The position numbers and the translations under genes are program-made. A model generated the notes under the pieces. That model was not told the DNA's origin and ran no database searches. It saw only the letters and a program-made list of their open reading frames with translations. Source: Synaphobranchus kaupii (taxonomy: Eukaryota; Chordata; Actinopteri; Anguilliformes; Synaphobranchidae). Taken from it: 64,000 nt of DNA. This document shows positions 48,926 to 60,445 of this stretch, in pieces. The first letter of the stretch is position 1. The number at the start of each line of letters is the position of its first letter. The DNA is taken from contig CM056376.1 of assembly GCA_029718625.1 (NCBI GenBank), positions 93,410,445 through 93,474,444 on the forward strand, in the 5' to 3' direction.

Positions 48926-50869
48926 TAATAGCAGTTTGGCTACCTACGCTGTAATATTTCATGTTGTAAAACTATTATTTCCCTATACTTTATTTTATAT
49001 TATCAGGTGAAATATCAAAGGAATCTGTTTAACATAAATACAGACAGAAATATCTGATATGAAAATACACTGAACACAGTGCACAGTATTAAAACATTGT
49101 AAGGCCTCCCAAAAGACTTTGCAGACTTAATTTGCACAGGATGACAGATATCTGGTTCTGCGCTGTCTGTGTACATAGCCCAGTCAGGCACTGCATCCAT
49201 TACGCTCCTCAAAACTAAAAAACCGAGCCAAAATTCCCTCTGTGTTTGCTGCTCCCCGCTGACGACTGAGCAGAGCTCCTCTCCACGCTTCACTGCCTGC
49301 CTGCCGTCTGGGAGCAGTGCTTCTGACAACTCCGGGCCAAAGAGAAAACAGCACGCAGGAAGGTCAATGATTAATATCAGTAAATGGCACTGTGTAAATG
49401 CGACCTCATAGTTTTTGTTTTTTGTTTTTTGTTTTTTTTCCAATGACATTTGGCTCAGAGCTTATTCAGCAAGTTGTACTTCTGGTACTCACACTGAAAA
49501 CGCAAACGTTTCAGAATTGATAGCCATTCAGCTAACCGTGTCAATGCAGGAGCAAGAGGCATGTAATTGTCTATTTATACATCAGGTTTGAACAGTTCTC
49601 AGCCTACCCGTTAATTGCAGAACACATCCTTAAATTATATCATCTTCAGAAGTGATACTATGGCTAGGGCAGACTTAATCATTTTTTTTATCATCCAGTT
49701 TACACAGATTGCCTCAGTTGCGAGCTTCCAATGATAAGAAATATGAATTTGGATGCATTGTTTAGAATACAGAAATGACATGATTGGGCCTAGCAGTAAT
49801 AATGGTACACTCAAGCCATCACTGACATTCTTTATCACCTTTGCGAATTACTTTTTTTTCATTGTATAAAATAGTTGTGCAGTGCGCCGATAATTTCTAA
49901 CAGTGTCATTTCAAGAGCATGACAGCTAATCAATACTTCAATAGTTGAATAGTTAGTAGTTAAATCAAAGTTTATTTAACAAGAAATTGGATGTAGAATT
50001 GCAACATAAACAACATATTGAACGTCAACCTTCTGCATAATAGTAAAAGAACAGCTGGGGGCCAATACAAATATGTTGAAAATGAAAGCACCCGTTTAGA
50101 GGCTTACTGCTTGCTGGGAGGTTTCGCCCCTTGCATGTGTACTTTTTCGTCTTTATTTTCGCAATCAATGGCAGAAAATACATTCCAGAATGTACAAGAC
50201 AAGTGCAGACAGCCTGACATCATTGGGCACCCTGTGACTAACCCACAAGGGAGCTGTGTTCTCCTGAGGGATAGTTTGTCCGCTGGCCAGCCAGAATGTG
50301 GGACTCGGGCGGCAGACTGGCAGGGTTTTTTTCCCCCGTATAGTGTAAGGGGTCTATTGTTTAGAGGATTCCAAATGACACATCCCCACACATTCCCATG
50401 TCATCAATCACCGTTGGGGATTCTCTCTGTGTGTGTCATGACAACTGAATACACACAAAATGCAGTCACAGATATACAGTGTGTACTCTCGGAGTGCTCT
50501 CAGATGTTAAGGTTGTGTATATTTGTGTACTGCAGCATGGGCCTGTTTGGACCACATCCCTTGTGCATTTGCTTTGATGTACTGTAGTAGCCAGCCAAGT
50601 GAGTCATTATTGGCACTGAAAAACACAGCAAAGGCCCCCAGGGCATTATGGGAAGGGAAGCGGGATATCTATCACTGATCTCCTCTGCCGCACTGGTCAT
50701 GTGTCTCCCAGCTGAGCAGCACCGCATAGTGACAAAGCAAACCAAACACCACCGGAGACTAAGACAAGTGAACGGAGATGGTAGACATAAGACAGGTGGC
50801 TGAAAGTTTCAGACTTGAGAGATTGAGACTAAAGACAGGGAATAACAGTCTGAAGGCAGGACACCAAAG

Positions 50870-51074
50870 CAGGGGTGGGGTACCTCATCCGAAAAGGGCC
50901 GGTGCCGGTGCAGGTTTTTGATTTAGCCCAGTACTAAGACACCTGATTCAACTCATTAACTAATCATGGTCTTCAATCAAGACCTTGGTAAGTAGAATCA
51001 GGTGTCTTAGTGCTGGGCTAAAACAAAAACTCGGACCCACACCTACCCTGTTTGGATGAGGTTCCCCTCCCCTA
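50870..51074. mobile_element. hAT MITE, 205 bp
   Basis: Left end CAGGGGTGGGGTACCTCATC pairs with right end GATGAGGTTCCCCTCCCCTA, and internal arms (AAGACACCTGATTC and its complement GAATCAGGTGTCTTAGT) also pair. Flanking 8-mers CACCAAAG and CACTAAAG differ at one position, a lightly decayed target duplication. Confidence 0.9.
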
Positions 51075-51140
51075 CACTAAAGGATAGAAACTGGGTACTG
51101 AACTCAGGAGAGTCCTAAATACAGGACTGTGGGTGATTAG

Positions 51141-51333
51141 CAGAGTTGGAAATCCAGGGGACATAAAGTAAAAGTCCTCCCCAGTATTTTGCTCCAATCA
51201 CATGGATTTGCTAATTAACATAATCCTTCAGCGAAGAGGTAAAACTAATTAGTGAAATCAGCTGGCTGAGTCTATGGGTGGAAGAAACACATGGTAGGAC
51301 TTTTACTTCATGTCCCCTGGATTTCCACCTCTG
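51141..51333. mobile_element. hAT MITE, 193 bp, uninterrupted relative of the split MITE
   Basis: CAGAGTTGGAAATCCAGGGG at the left pairs with CCCCTGGATTTCCACCTCTG at the right, and ACATAAAGTAAAAGTCCT with AGGACTTTTACTTCATGT. The 8-mer GTGATTAG is repeated exactly on both sides (51133-51140 and 51334-51341). Its centre matches the MITE at 44175-47383 on both sides of the Harbinger insertion. Confidence 0.95.
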
Positions 51334-52712
51334 GTGATTAGAAACTGGGAACAAGACAGAAGACTATAGACATGCAAATAGAGACTAAAGACAGGAGAAT
51401 CGAGACTACAGACATGTGGACAGAGACTAAAGACAGGCGAGTAAAATTAAGTACATGACATTAGAAACTAAAAAACCTGCAAATTTAAGTCAAGAGAGTG
51501 GATACTAAAACAGGCAAGCTGAGACCACAGCTGCACTCAGCACCAGACTTTAATGCTGCATCTGCGAGACTGCAGATACTACAATCCCACGCTTCAGATA
51601 GCATATCTTCAGCAATATTAAATGAGTGTGTTCACGCTCGAGCGAAGATGAAGCCTTTCGGTGCGTTCAGAGGGAAAGCCGTAGCAGTTCCCACGCGGTA
51701 AAATGGGATTCTATAACATCCTAAGAGATTTCCACACTCATTCTTCAGTTCCATAAACACTCACAGTCAATAGAGAACCACTCTTTATAACCACAAAATA
51801 CACAATGATTACAATACCATACGTACAGCGGAAAACTTGAACTTTATCTTGAAGATTCACCTCTAGCTTTAGCGATGGCTTTGTGCCAGCTAAGGTCTCA
51901 GGCGAGGCCTAAAGATGCCTGCCGCGGTACACCACGTCACGGGGTGCTGCCAGGGTTCTGCTCATGTTCCCCAGCATGCACTTGTGGTCCCTGGGGTTTT
52001 CAATGAGATGTCAGTCTGCCAAGGACGATTGCAGCCTGGAGAGAAGTTCTCTCCTCCTCAGACCAGATCTTCACACTGACAGGTCTGTAACACATGCTGT
52101 TATCCCATTATCCACAGCCTCTCAAACATTCTGCCCACACTAAACTCAGGCAAGGCTTCAGGTCAGTTGCATGTTGGGTCGTTCCTCAATGCTCAATGTA
52201 CGCATGCATGCATTTCACTCACGTGATGAGTGCTCTCTGACCGCCAGTGTAATTGAAGTAGGCGGAAGTTACAGTTACTGAAAGTCGACAAAAGGGGAGC
52301 TATATAATGCTGTTTGCACTAGTTTTTTTTTAAATTATTTTTTAACCATTGCTGTTGCACAATTTTGAAGCTCTTGGCATATTTCTCACTACTCTTAACA
52401 AAAAAAAAAAAAAACCTAAGCAAAAGTAAGGCAAAAGAAAATGCTTCATTTAAATTTTTCTTTACTTTAAATTATTCATTAAAAAACCATCAGATGATTT
52501 CCTCCATTGCTAAAATATATATATTTTTAAAAACCTCACGTTACATTAGTCTAGGCTTCTGAATTAATAGTGCTCCAAATTACAGAGATCTCAAAATGAC
52601 GATAGCCCCACTGCTACAGGATTAAACATTCATAAGCTTGGCCAAGGTTACATTACAGGCAGGCTGAAAGCCTGAAAGTCAGGACCTGATGTCTGGATCT
52701 TTGTCTCTGCAG

Positions 52713-52885
52713 TGGCTTTGAACTTCCAGTCCCTGGGTTTGCCAATGGATTTGAACAACGCCCGTTTCCGGGACAACGGGGGGTGCGGGTACATCTTGAA
52801 GCCGTACTTCTTGAGGTGTCACGAGGCGATCTTTGACCCCAGCTCCCCCCCACCTGACCTGAAGCCTGTTCAGGTCCTGATGAAG
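52713..52885 (+). CDS. plcz1: plcz1 exon: end of Y domain and Y-C2 junction
   Basis: The acceptor is TGTCTCTGCAG and the donor GATGAAG|GTACCA. It encodes [20 protein letters not shown], then [20 protein letters not shown] and a proline-rich hinge ending [10 protein letters not shown]. The [10 protein letters not shown] motif closes the TIM barrel, and its wording together with GLPMDL is closer to PLC-zeta than to PLC-delta. The final residues are the first beta strand of C2. The exon ends in phase 0, matching the next exon. Confidence 0.93.
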
Positions 52886-54395
52886 GTACCATGCCTACAT
52901 AGTGTAGCATTTGTAGCCTACCAGTGGTAGGAGACATACAGCATTGCATTCTAGCCAACCGTTTCCAAATCGGCCCAGTAGTTGGTTGTGGCAGCTGCTG
53001 AAAAGACCCATATGAAGACTCAACTTTCCATTCGTGCTCTATAGTGCAATCACTTTATTGTACACACAAGGTTAGTGAGGAAGCATGAAGCTGTCTTGTT
53101 AACTGTGTAAAACTGTGTAGTGCCGTGGTATATTGTCATTTTTAACAATGCAAAAAAGGATCAAATACTTAGTATATATATTTTTTAATTCCACATAGTT
53201 TGAGTTACAGTATGTTATTATAGTGCATGTTTGGTTATTTTCACATATGAATATGTCACTGTGAAAGCATTGGTTGATCAAGTAGATCGTGGATTTCAGG
53301 AGCCCTGAGTTATGGACATATTACAGGCACTGACTGTGATACACTGCTGTACATACTGAATTAATGTGTTTGGAGGTGTGCAGAGATCACATGCTCATGT
53401 CATCATAGAGTGTGGAATTAATATTAACTCCCTGCAGCCCTGATTTATTATGGTACACTGGGGTATACTTTATTAAAAATACCATACATTACACTGTAGA
53501 GCATGCCACATTTCATTCCAAAAGCAAACCAGTTCTGGCTGCAGACACATATCCTGATTCACATGATTCTTTCTGTAGGGTGAGAAAACATGTATTTGGC
53601 CAGAAAGTGATTAGATTTGCATATGTGGGAGTTTGTATGTGTGTGAGGTGCATGCTGTGTGTCTGTGTGTGTTGGAGGGGTGTGTGCTGTATGCTCGTGC
53701 ATGTGTGTGTGTGGGAGGTGTTCTGTGTGTGTGCATGCCTCATTAGTGACAATGAAGTCAGCATGTGAAGAAGGATATTTCTGTCATGGTCAAGTACAGA
53801 TATTCTCTCTGTGAATTGCTGGGACCTTTGGTTTAAAATGTGTCGACATTCTGTTGATGTCACCAAGTAAACACCTGGATAACTGGCTGTAGTATTGCAC
53901 AGGGAGAGAGGGTTTACTTGGCACAGAATGCCCCTTCTCACTGTGCAAGAGTGTCTAGCCACTCAGGCACCTGCAGTCAGCCATTAGCAGTGCATGAATT
54001 ATCTTCCTCTGATGCTATGACTGCGCAGCTCAGCTGGCGGATAGCAGAGGGGAAGACGCGGTGCCATGGCGACAGTATACTAGAGGAAACGCATACTAAT
54101 CTGCACTGTCCCAAATTAAATGTAGAACTTGTAGCAATGGGACAGAAAATAACGATTGATAAACTTGTGAGAATACATGGAAAAAAACACTCCACTGACA
54201 AACACCATAATTGCTTCAAATGCGGATTCATAATGTCTGACGGCTCCTAATAACTCACTTTGGAAGGATTACATCTCACCCTCCCATTACTCTTTGGGTA
54301 ATCATTTCTTTGTGCTAACTGGGCAAGACAACATCATCATCTTTGAGGTTTCACCCCGTTTCCTGTCCCAACCAAGTCACCAGAGCCTCCTACAT

Positions 54396-54398
<3 letters not shown>

Positions 54399-54432
<34 letters not shown>

Positions 54433-54442
54433 ACACACACAC
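54399..54442. repeat. (CA)n microsatellite
   Basis: Nearly uninterrupted CA for about 44 bases with one CC interruption. Confidence 0.97.
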
Positions 54443-54724
54443 ATCCTAAGGTAATTACCTAGTAGTTACCTAAAAGCCCCTACACGACTCAAAGACCCTT
54501 TAATATTGCACAGTTCAGCTTGGTGAAGAAATATGCTTCGTACGCTATGCTTTAAAGCATGATGGCGGACCTGTGCCCAGGTAATACCTGAAAGTGGGTT
54601 TAAATGTGACTTAGAGTGCATCAGTGCTTTCTTTTTCTCTACATCGTGGCGGGTCACCTCATCTGCTCCACCGCTTAAATCCATAGGAATTTCCCATTAC
54701 CCACCTGTTCATTATTCATGTCAT

Positions 54725-55150
54725 ACAGCGCGGAAAAGGAGGGAATCCTGTTTGGGGGGCGGGGGAACGAGAAGGAGGGACCGTCCTTCCAAGATGGGAA
54801 CGCGCCCGAAACCAAAGGGGTCAGGGGAAGGTCATGCACTCCAGCATCACCAAACGAGACAGCCTTCGTCGCACGCCATGAAATTTCCACCTCGGTCGAG
54901 AAGGGGCCCCGCGTACGCGACCGTCAGGTTCTGACTGTACGGTGTAAACAGTGAAAGCAGACGCTGGATCTACCTGTCGGTGTCGAAGAGATTAATCACC
55001 CTCTCCTGTCCATCACGCCGATCCACACCGTAGAGCCGCCGGGCCGAGAGTCGGCATCCCCGCGTTCGTGTGGGCTCTCCTCCGACGTGACCCCGAACGA
55101 GCCCAGTATCAACGGCGGTTTCACTTCGCCGAATCTTCCGGTGGGTTCGT
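54725..55150. other. CpG-rich intronic patch
   Basis: The stretch holds many CpG steps (GCGCGGAAAAGG, GCGTACGCGACCGTC, GCCGCCGGGCCGAGAGTCGG, GACGTGACCCCGAACG), while most of the window is CpG-poor. A 113-codon minus-strand frame (55311-54970) crosses it but resembles no protein I know. It could be a small CpG island, an alternative promoter or an old insertion of GC-rich DNA. Confidence 0.4.
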
Positions 55151-55554
55151 CCTAAGGCAAAGAAGCCTTTGGGGGGGGGGGGGGGGATTATCGGCACAGA
55201 GAATCTAACCTGACACAAATATTCAAGAAATAAAACGTGAGAAAATCTTTTCTTTCTCTCTAGTGATCTATAAAAACAATCTGCAGCTGCCTCTGTTCTG
55301 CTATTGTACACTGGGGGTGGGGGGCATTCTTAAATTAAAAATGATAAATACACATATGCTTTTTGGGTTTGTTAGCCCTTATAATGACACTATCGTCCCT
55401 TTGTAGGTGTAGTTTGTTATCATTATGTAATTCATTGATTTTATAAAAGCAATGGGCAATGGGGGAGGGGTGTAAGACGTGACGGTGTGATACGTGTCTA
55501 TCCTGCAGGAGTAATGTTAGTGGATAAGAGTCAGGATATCCCTGTTGCCAAGAA

Positions 55555-55690
55555 ACCGGGCTCCTAACCGCATGCTTGCCGGTTCAATTCCCAGATTTGG
55601 CGGTGCTGTTGTACCCTTCAGCAAGGCACTTAATCTTGAATATCCATGTACAAGTTGCCTTTAATAAGGGCAAACAAATGATAAGTCTTC
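55555..55690 (+). mobile_element. tRNA-derived SINE fragment
   Basis: A B box-like GGTTCAATTCC (55581-55591) is followed by GTGCTGTTGTACCCTTCAGC and AAGGCACTTAATCTTGAAT, a body shared by widespread fish tRNA-derived SINEs (V-SINE-like, from memory). The A box is weak. Confidence 0.7.
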
Positions 55691-56612
55691 TATTCTTTAG
55701 GGCGAGTGATTGAGGAGCTGCCGGACTCAACGCTAAGCATAACAGATGAGGTGACGCTCGTGTGATCCCCAGCACAATCCATTAAAGAGCGGTCTGCAGC
55801 CTGACCTGACCCATTTGTCACACAGATCCTTTTAAGTGCATCCAGCTGCTTTAGTTTGGGTTTTATGTATAATGATGATAAAAATCCAGCAGATCTCTGT
55901 TATGTAAAACACACCCTGGGGACGCCATACGGAAAGCCCAGCTGCACGCCACACATCACGTTCGCTAATTCGTTTTTCGCCGCTGCATTATTCTCACCCA
56001 AAAAGGCTGCTCCCGTTCTGACACTGCTGTCACCTTAGGAAGGCTTTAAGTGTGAAATTCTGCCACCTAGTGGCCACAGCGAATACAGTCTCTGCGTTTT
56101 CCGGGGTGATCCCTCTCTGCTGACATCATTTGCTGTATTTGGGCCGAGGGGCCCTAATCCTCTTCCGAAGTTTAAGCCCTGAGTTTGTCAGTCACTTTAA
56201 GAGAGGAAAAAAGCCTGCTTCACCTGAGCGTTCCAGAAACTGGGGACACAAGGCTATTCAAGGCACATATCCTAGTAGGGATGTTCTTAGTTTGGTCTGT
56301 TTATTTATTTATTGCCCACTGCTTAAAATTTTCATGGACATTTTTTAATGTAAATTTTCGGAATCGGGTGAGAGTAACGTTCGGGATCTGAACCTATAGC
56401 CTTGTGGTTACATGTGCATTCCCTCGCCGCACCACCGATGCACTGTCGGGCAGTCAGCACAGGCCCATGATGCATCTGAAATGCTTCAAAGAGCATAGAA
56501 TGACTAGAAAACTGACGTTCAGTTGGGATTATGTCCACGTGGGCTGGAAATGTTGTGCCGAAAGGACAGAAAATGTCAGCAGCCAAGCAGTGTTGAGTTT
56601 GGTTCGTACTTG

Positions 56613-56713
56613 CCCATATGGAAATGTAATATACTGCAGTATATTTTAAATATATTGTGAAGATAATTTTGATATATTTACAATATACTGCAGCATATTC
56701 TTTTTCCATAGGG
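56613..56713. repeat. About 100-bp foldback, possible MITE
   Basis: CATATGGAAATGTAATATAC at the left is complementary to the right end GCATATTCTTTTTCCATAG with small gaps, and AATATACTGCAGTATATT occurs in both arms. The loop is AT-rich. Confidence 0.6.
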
Positions 56714-58966
56714 GTGGATGGGTCATCTCTTAGGAAAATGGGGTTGATTTTAAAATGCTGTTACTGTTCCAGTTTTCCTGTGCGGCCAATGACATAGGTA
56801 GTTACTCTGCTGTAGGAAAACAGTAGAAAGCCACGAGACTTTAAACCTGTATGTAAACAGGTTAATATAGAGGTACTGACCCTCAGTCCTGGTCAGAGCT
56901 TCTAAATACAAAATCTCTGGCATTCCATGCCTATTTTTTTTCCATGGGTTACCACTGCATCATCTCTCCTCTCTCTATCCCATTGTTCACATAGTATCTT
57001 CTGAGGTTTGTTCCCAAGCGACTCGAAGGAAGGGCGCTCTGAGAACTGCTGCAAGTCCCGGGAAGCCCTCGTGCTGAATGGTTTTTAGTCAGATATAAAT
57101 AGCCGTTTGTTGTTAAATTATTCATCTCTCAGAGGGGGGAAAGCTGCAGACCCCTGAGACTTGCGTGTGCGCTACACCGCGCATGCGCTGAAGAACGCGC
57201 GCTAACCTGAGACAGCCCTGACCTCCTAAGCGTGGGAAAGCATGCGACTCCGTGAGATTCACCACAGGGGTACAGTTCCTTTTTGCAAATTGGCTGTCTA
57301 GCCATTTGTTTCCTTCTTTCTGTCGAAAGACATTTTGTAGGTGCACTTGAGGTAAACTGCCGTGCAACATTATTTTCCGTTGAATCTGTGGTTCTCATTG
57401 AGTTATCATTGCCACGATGATATTGTAATAGTACAGGATTGCTGTCACATGCTTCATCTTTTATTTTCTCAATAAACATCAGTACGAATCATATAGTATG
57501 CTCCAAATACAGTGATGGTTCAGTTACGGAAATGTTTTCATATTTTGACCTGGCGATGATCCATTGAAGAGTTCCCAATGTTTCAATGGCACCATTTCTG
57601 CACCAAACTTCCCTCAGTGGTCTCCCCCTCCCCTCGCGTGGCTTGATCTTCCCGCCCACAGCACGACCCCAGTGGTTCATCCGCAGGACAGCAAGGCAGC
57701 TACAGGGACCAACAGGCAGGGGCCGTTACATTTATGAATTTCAGTGGGCTGAGTGCTTGCTGATGGTTTTTTATTTAAAAAAAATTTAGTTTTTGCAAAT
57801 GGCTAATTCATTCATCCCTGATTGCGTTTGGAAGGTTTCCCACGCCAGGGTCCCACCTTTTCAATTAAACGGCCCCCTCCCGAGCACAGTCCCACCCGTA
57901 ATTCCCTAAATTTCAGAGACCGCCCACTCAGCTTCGCCCATCCCCGGGGTCTGTTGCAGAAAGCGCTCTTTATTAGCGGGTCAAACCAGCGGGCCCCAGG
58001 GATGCGTGGTGGCCTCGGCACAGCTCGCTGCCTAAAGAAGAACTCTCGTTTTTACCACGCACGGGGCACTCTAGCAGTGACATCACTCAGCTGACGCTCC
58101 TCACAACCATCAGGCAATGTCGCAGCAAAGTTAGTCCACCTTCCCCTTTCTCCTCCACTTTCCATCTCTGAAGGGATTTACTCAACAAGGCATTTTCATC
58201 AGCGCTCGTACTTGACCAGATAATACATGCAGGTTTGTCTTTGAGCGGGTCACGTCTGCTCCACTCTACTACAGATAAGCCTGCCAGACTCCACACTGTC
58301 TGTAATCACCCTCTTTTCCACCATTCTGTTGTGCCCGATTGCGCTCTGCTGATTCACACTCAAAATCATGCTCAGCCCCACACAGGCGTACAAACACACA
58401 CACACGCATCAGCCTGCTGTCCTCTACTAATAATTTCTATCCAGAGAGGTATGCATTCAAGATCACAAATAGGACCTACTTTACAGCTGCATCAGCTGTA
58501 GAGATATTTCACCAATGTACTGTAAATGGCACTTAATTCTCAATTTTCACCCAAGAATTCGTATATGGGATTAGAGGTAGCTGGGATCTCTGCCCTCCCC
58601 AGCTGGGGAAAAGAAACACAAAGATTTAAGTGCGAAATGTGCATAAAATTGAAGGAGTAGCTGTTACTTCAGGGAGACAAAGAAAGCACAGAAAAATAGA
58701 ATCAAGTGTTGGAGTAGCATTAGTAGCAATAGTGGCCGCTTTCCCCTGAAGTAAAATGTTCCAATTCTTCTTTAAGGTTTCTGTACATTATCGAGAACTG
58801 ACCGTATTACAACTTTATGGCACAGTAGGCTGCATAATGGCTAAATATATCTAGTCTTACAAAATTCATCCTCTCGATAAAGATTGCTGATACAGGTAGA
58901 TCGGTGATAACTGTAGAATACTGGTGATGTTATTTTTGTTTGGACACACATGAGGGACTGTCGCAG

Positions 58967-59002
<36 letters not shown>

Positions 59003-59302
59003 ACGTGGGTGCGCGCGTGCATGCGTGCTAAGCTCCTTTTTACATCTGTGACATACTAGTGTTGAAAAATGTCTGACTGTTATGCTTGCATCGGTTGCCT
59101 ATGTGCTTATAAACTCAATGGCAGCACTGTGTCATCATGGATATTCATGTTTGTTTGCAAAGTGTGAATTGATATTAGGTAAGCCACTATGTGCTGAGGT
59201 ATAAGGTTGTCTACAATAAATGTAAATGTAACCAGGGTGGGGGCAGGGTCTGAATGGAAATTAATTGACACAGGTGTGTGTTCCTGTTTTGTTTGGCTCC
59301 AG

Positions 59303-59430
59303 GTGATAAGCGGGTCTAACCTCCCCATCTCGAAGGCGGGCAAACCCACCGACCCCTACGTCCGCGTGGAGGTAAACGGGGGTCCCGTCCGACTGCCGTA
59401 GGATACAGTGCGAACCCGTCAAACACAACT
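59303..59430 (+). CDS. plcz1: plcz1 exon: first part of C2 domain, with a one-base frameshift
   Basis: The acceptor is TTTGGCTCCAG and the donor AACT|GTGAGT. The exon begins VISGSNLPISKAGKPTDPYV and RVEVNG, the first C2 strands and calcium/lipid-binding loop. As printed, the frame then runs GPVRLP to a stop at 59399. A stretch of five G at 59378-59382 appears one base too long: in the other frame the sequence continues as a normal C2 strand with the family's GVPxD motif and KHN end, up to a strong donor in the expected phase. This is either a homopolymer sequencing error or a real frameshift that removes most of C2. A weaker in-exon donor (GAG|GTAAAC at 59372) could skip the damaged part but would lose the strand. 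No further C2 exon was recognised before 64000. Confidence 0.8.
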
Positions 59431-60388
59431 GTGAGTGCAGGGCCCCGAAGGTATAGCACAGGCATTTCCGCACAATTCACATCTTGACATTATTGATTTG
59501 CTGCACAGGGGACACGCCTACCCAGGGCTCATTGCCTTGATTGCATTTTACACATTACCCCTTTACTGATTTGTTAAGATGAAGTACAGATCTGGTTAAA
59601 GGTCCCAACTCCTTGAGTATTACAAAACATTGATGTCTTTTAATAACCTTGGCTAATGCATACAGCTGGTCATTTAGTTGGATGGGAAGATATCGCCCAC
59701 CCAAGGGAACAAACTCATAAAAGCAGAGTCAACACCAAGGGACAGTACCTACTAGGGGTGTATCCGGAGCTCAATACCCTATTCAGGAAAGCACGGATAA
59801 TACGTTTTAACAGATATTCTTTTCTACCTGAAGTTGCTCGCTAATATTCGGATTCGGGGGGGGAAAACTAAAAAACGAGAGAGAGAAAGACACTAATTCG
59901 GCACAGCTAGCTATCCGCCAGAGATTTAATTCATTGAGATAGCCACTAACAGGAGTGATTTACACAAATGCCCTATCAAAATCAGCATTATAAAATCAAA
60001 CTGTGACTTAATGTTTATAAAGATATTTTGCTAACGTATGAGGCTACTCTAGATCAGGAAGGTCTCCTCCTACTGTATAACCCGAAGATACCACACCCCT
60101 CTTCACAGCCCCAGTATTATGCTACCTGTGATCGGTCTTTTGTGTGAACTTCCACAACGCTGCAACCCATCATTGTTGCTCCCATTCAGCAACGGACCAT
60201 AATTTTCCCAGCTTCACCCAACATTGGCCCTTCGTTGCCATTGCAGTAAAACTGTTGTTGGCTCTCCAGCCATGTGGAGGCTCGCCATTTAATACTCATT
60301 ATCGTAAAGGCACCCATATTATCATGCTGGAGTATAGGCCCTATTCATTGAACAGGCACAGATGCACATACAGTGTTCCGAGATGTAC

Positions 60389-60445
60389 AAGAGTGAGTGA
60401 GTGAGTGAGTGAGTGAGTGTGTGAGAGAGAGAGAGAATGAGAGAG
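60389..60445. repeat. (GTGA)n / (GA)n microsatellite
   Basis: GAGTGAGTGAGT repeats pass into GAGAGA over about 57 bases. Confidence 0.95.

Larger units (their letters stand above)
50756..51500. repeat. Degenerate GAGACTAAAGACA minisatellite, interrupted by two MITEs
   Basis: Variants of GAGACTAAAGACAGG recur at irregular 20-40 base intervals (for example 50755, 50824, 51381, 51425), with diverged forms such as GAGACTACAGACATG. Two hAT MITEs (50870-51074 and 51141-51333) inserted into it. Confidence 0.7.
48481..52712 (+). other. plcz1 intron, 4.2 kb
   Basis: Contains a Tc1 transposase remnant (48785-48925) and a degenerate minisatellite with two MITEs (50756-51500). 49000-50750 and 51500-52712 have no recognised feature apart from AT-rich stretches and short homopolymers. 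Confidence 0.7.
52886..59302 (+). other. plcz1 intron, 6.4 kb
   Basis: Contains GT-rich sequence (53635-53735), a CA microsatellite (54399-54442), a CpG-rich patch (54725-55150), a SINE (55555-55690), a small foldback (56613-56713) and another GT tract (58970-59002). Nothing coding recognised. Confidence 0.7.

Noticed and set aside
50018..50587. 189-residue plus-strand frame
   Set aside because: No domain, unlike any PLC exon, and composition typical of chance frames in intron DNA.
54970..55311. 113-residue minus-strand frame in the CpG-rich patch as a nested gene
   Set aside because: It includes poly-Pro from a G-run and no recognisable domain; an rRNA origin was considered but no rRNA sequence was recognised.
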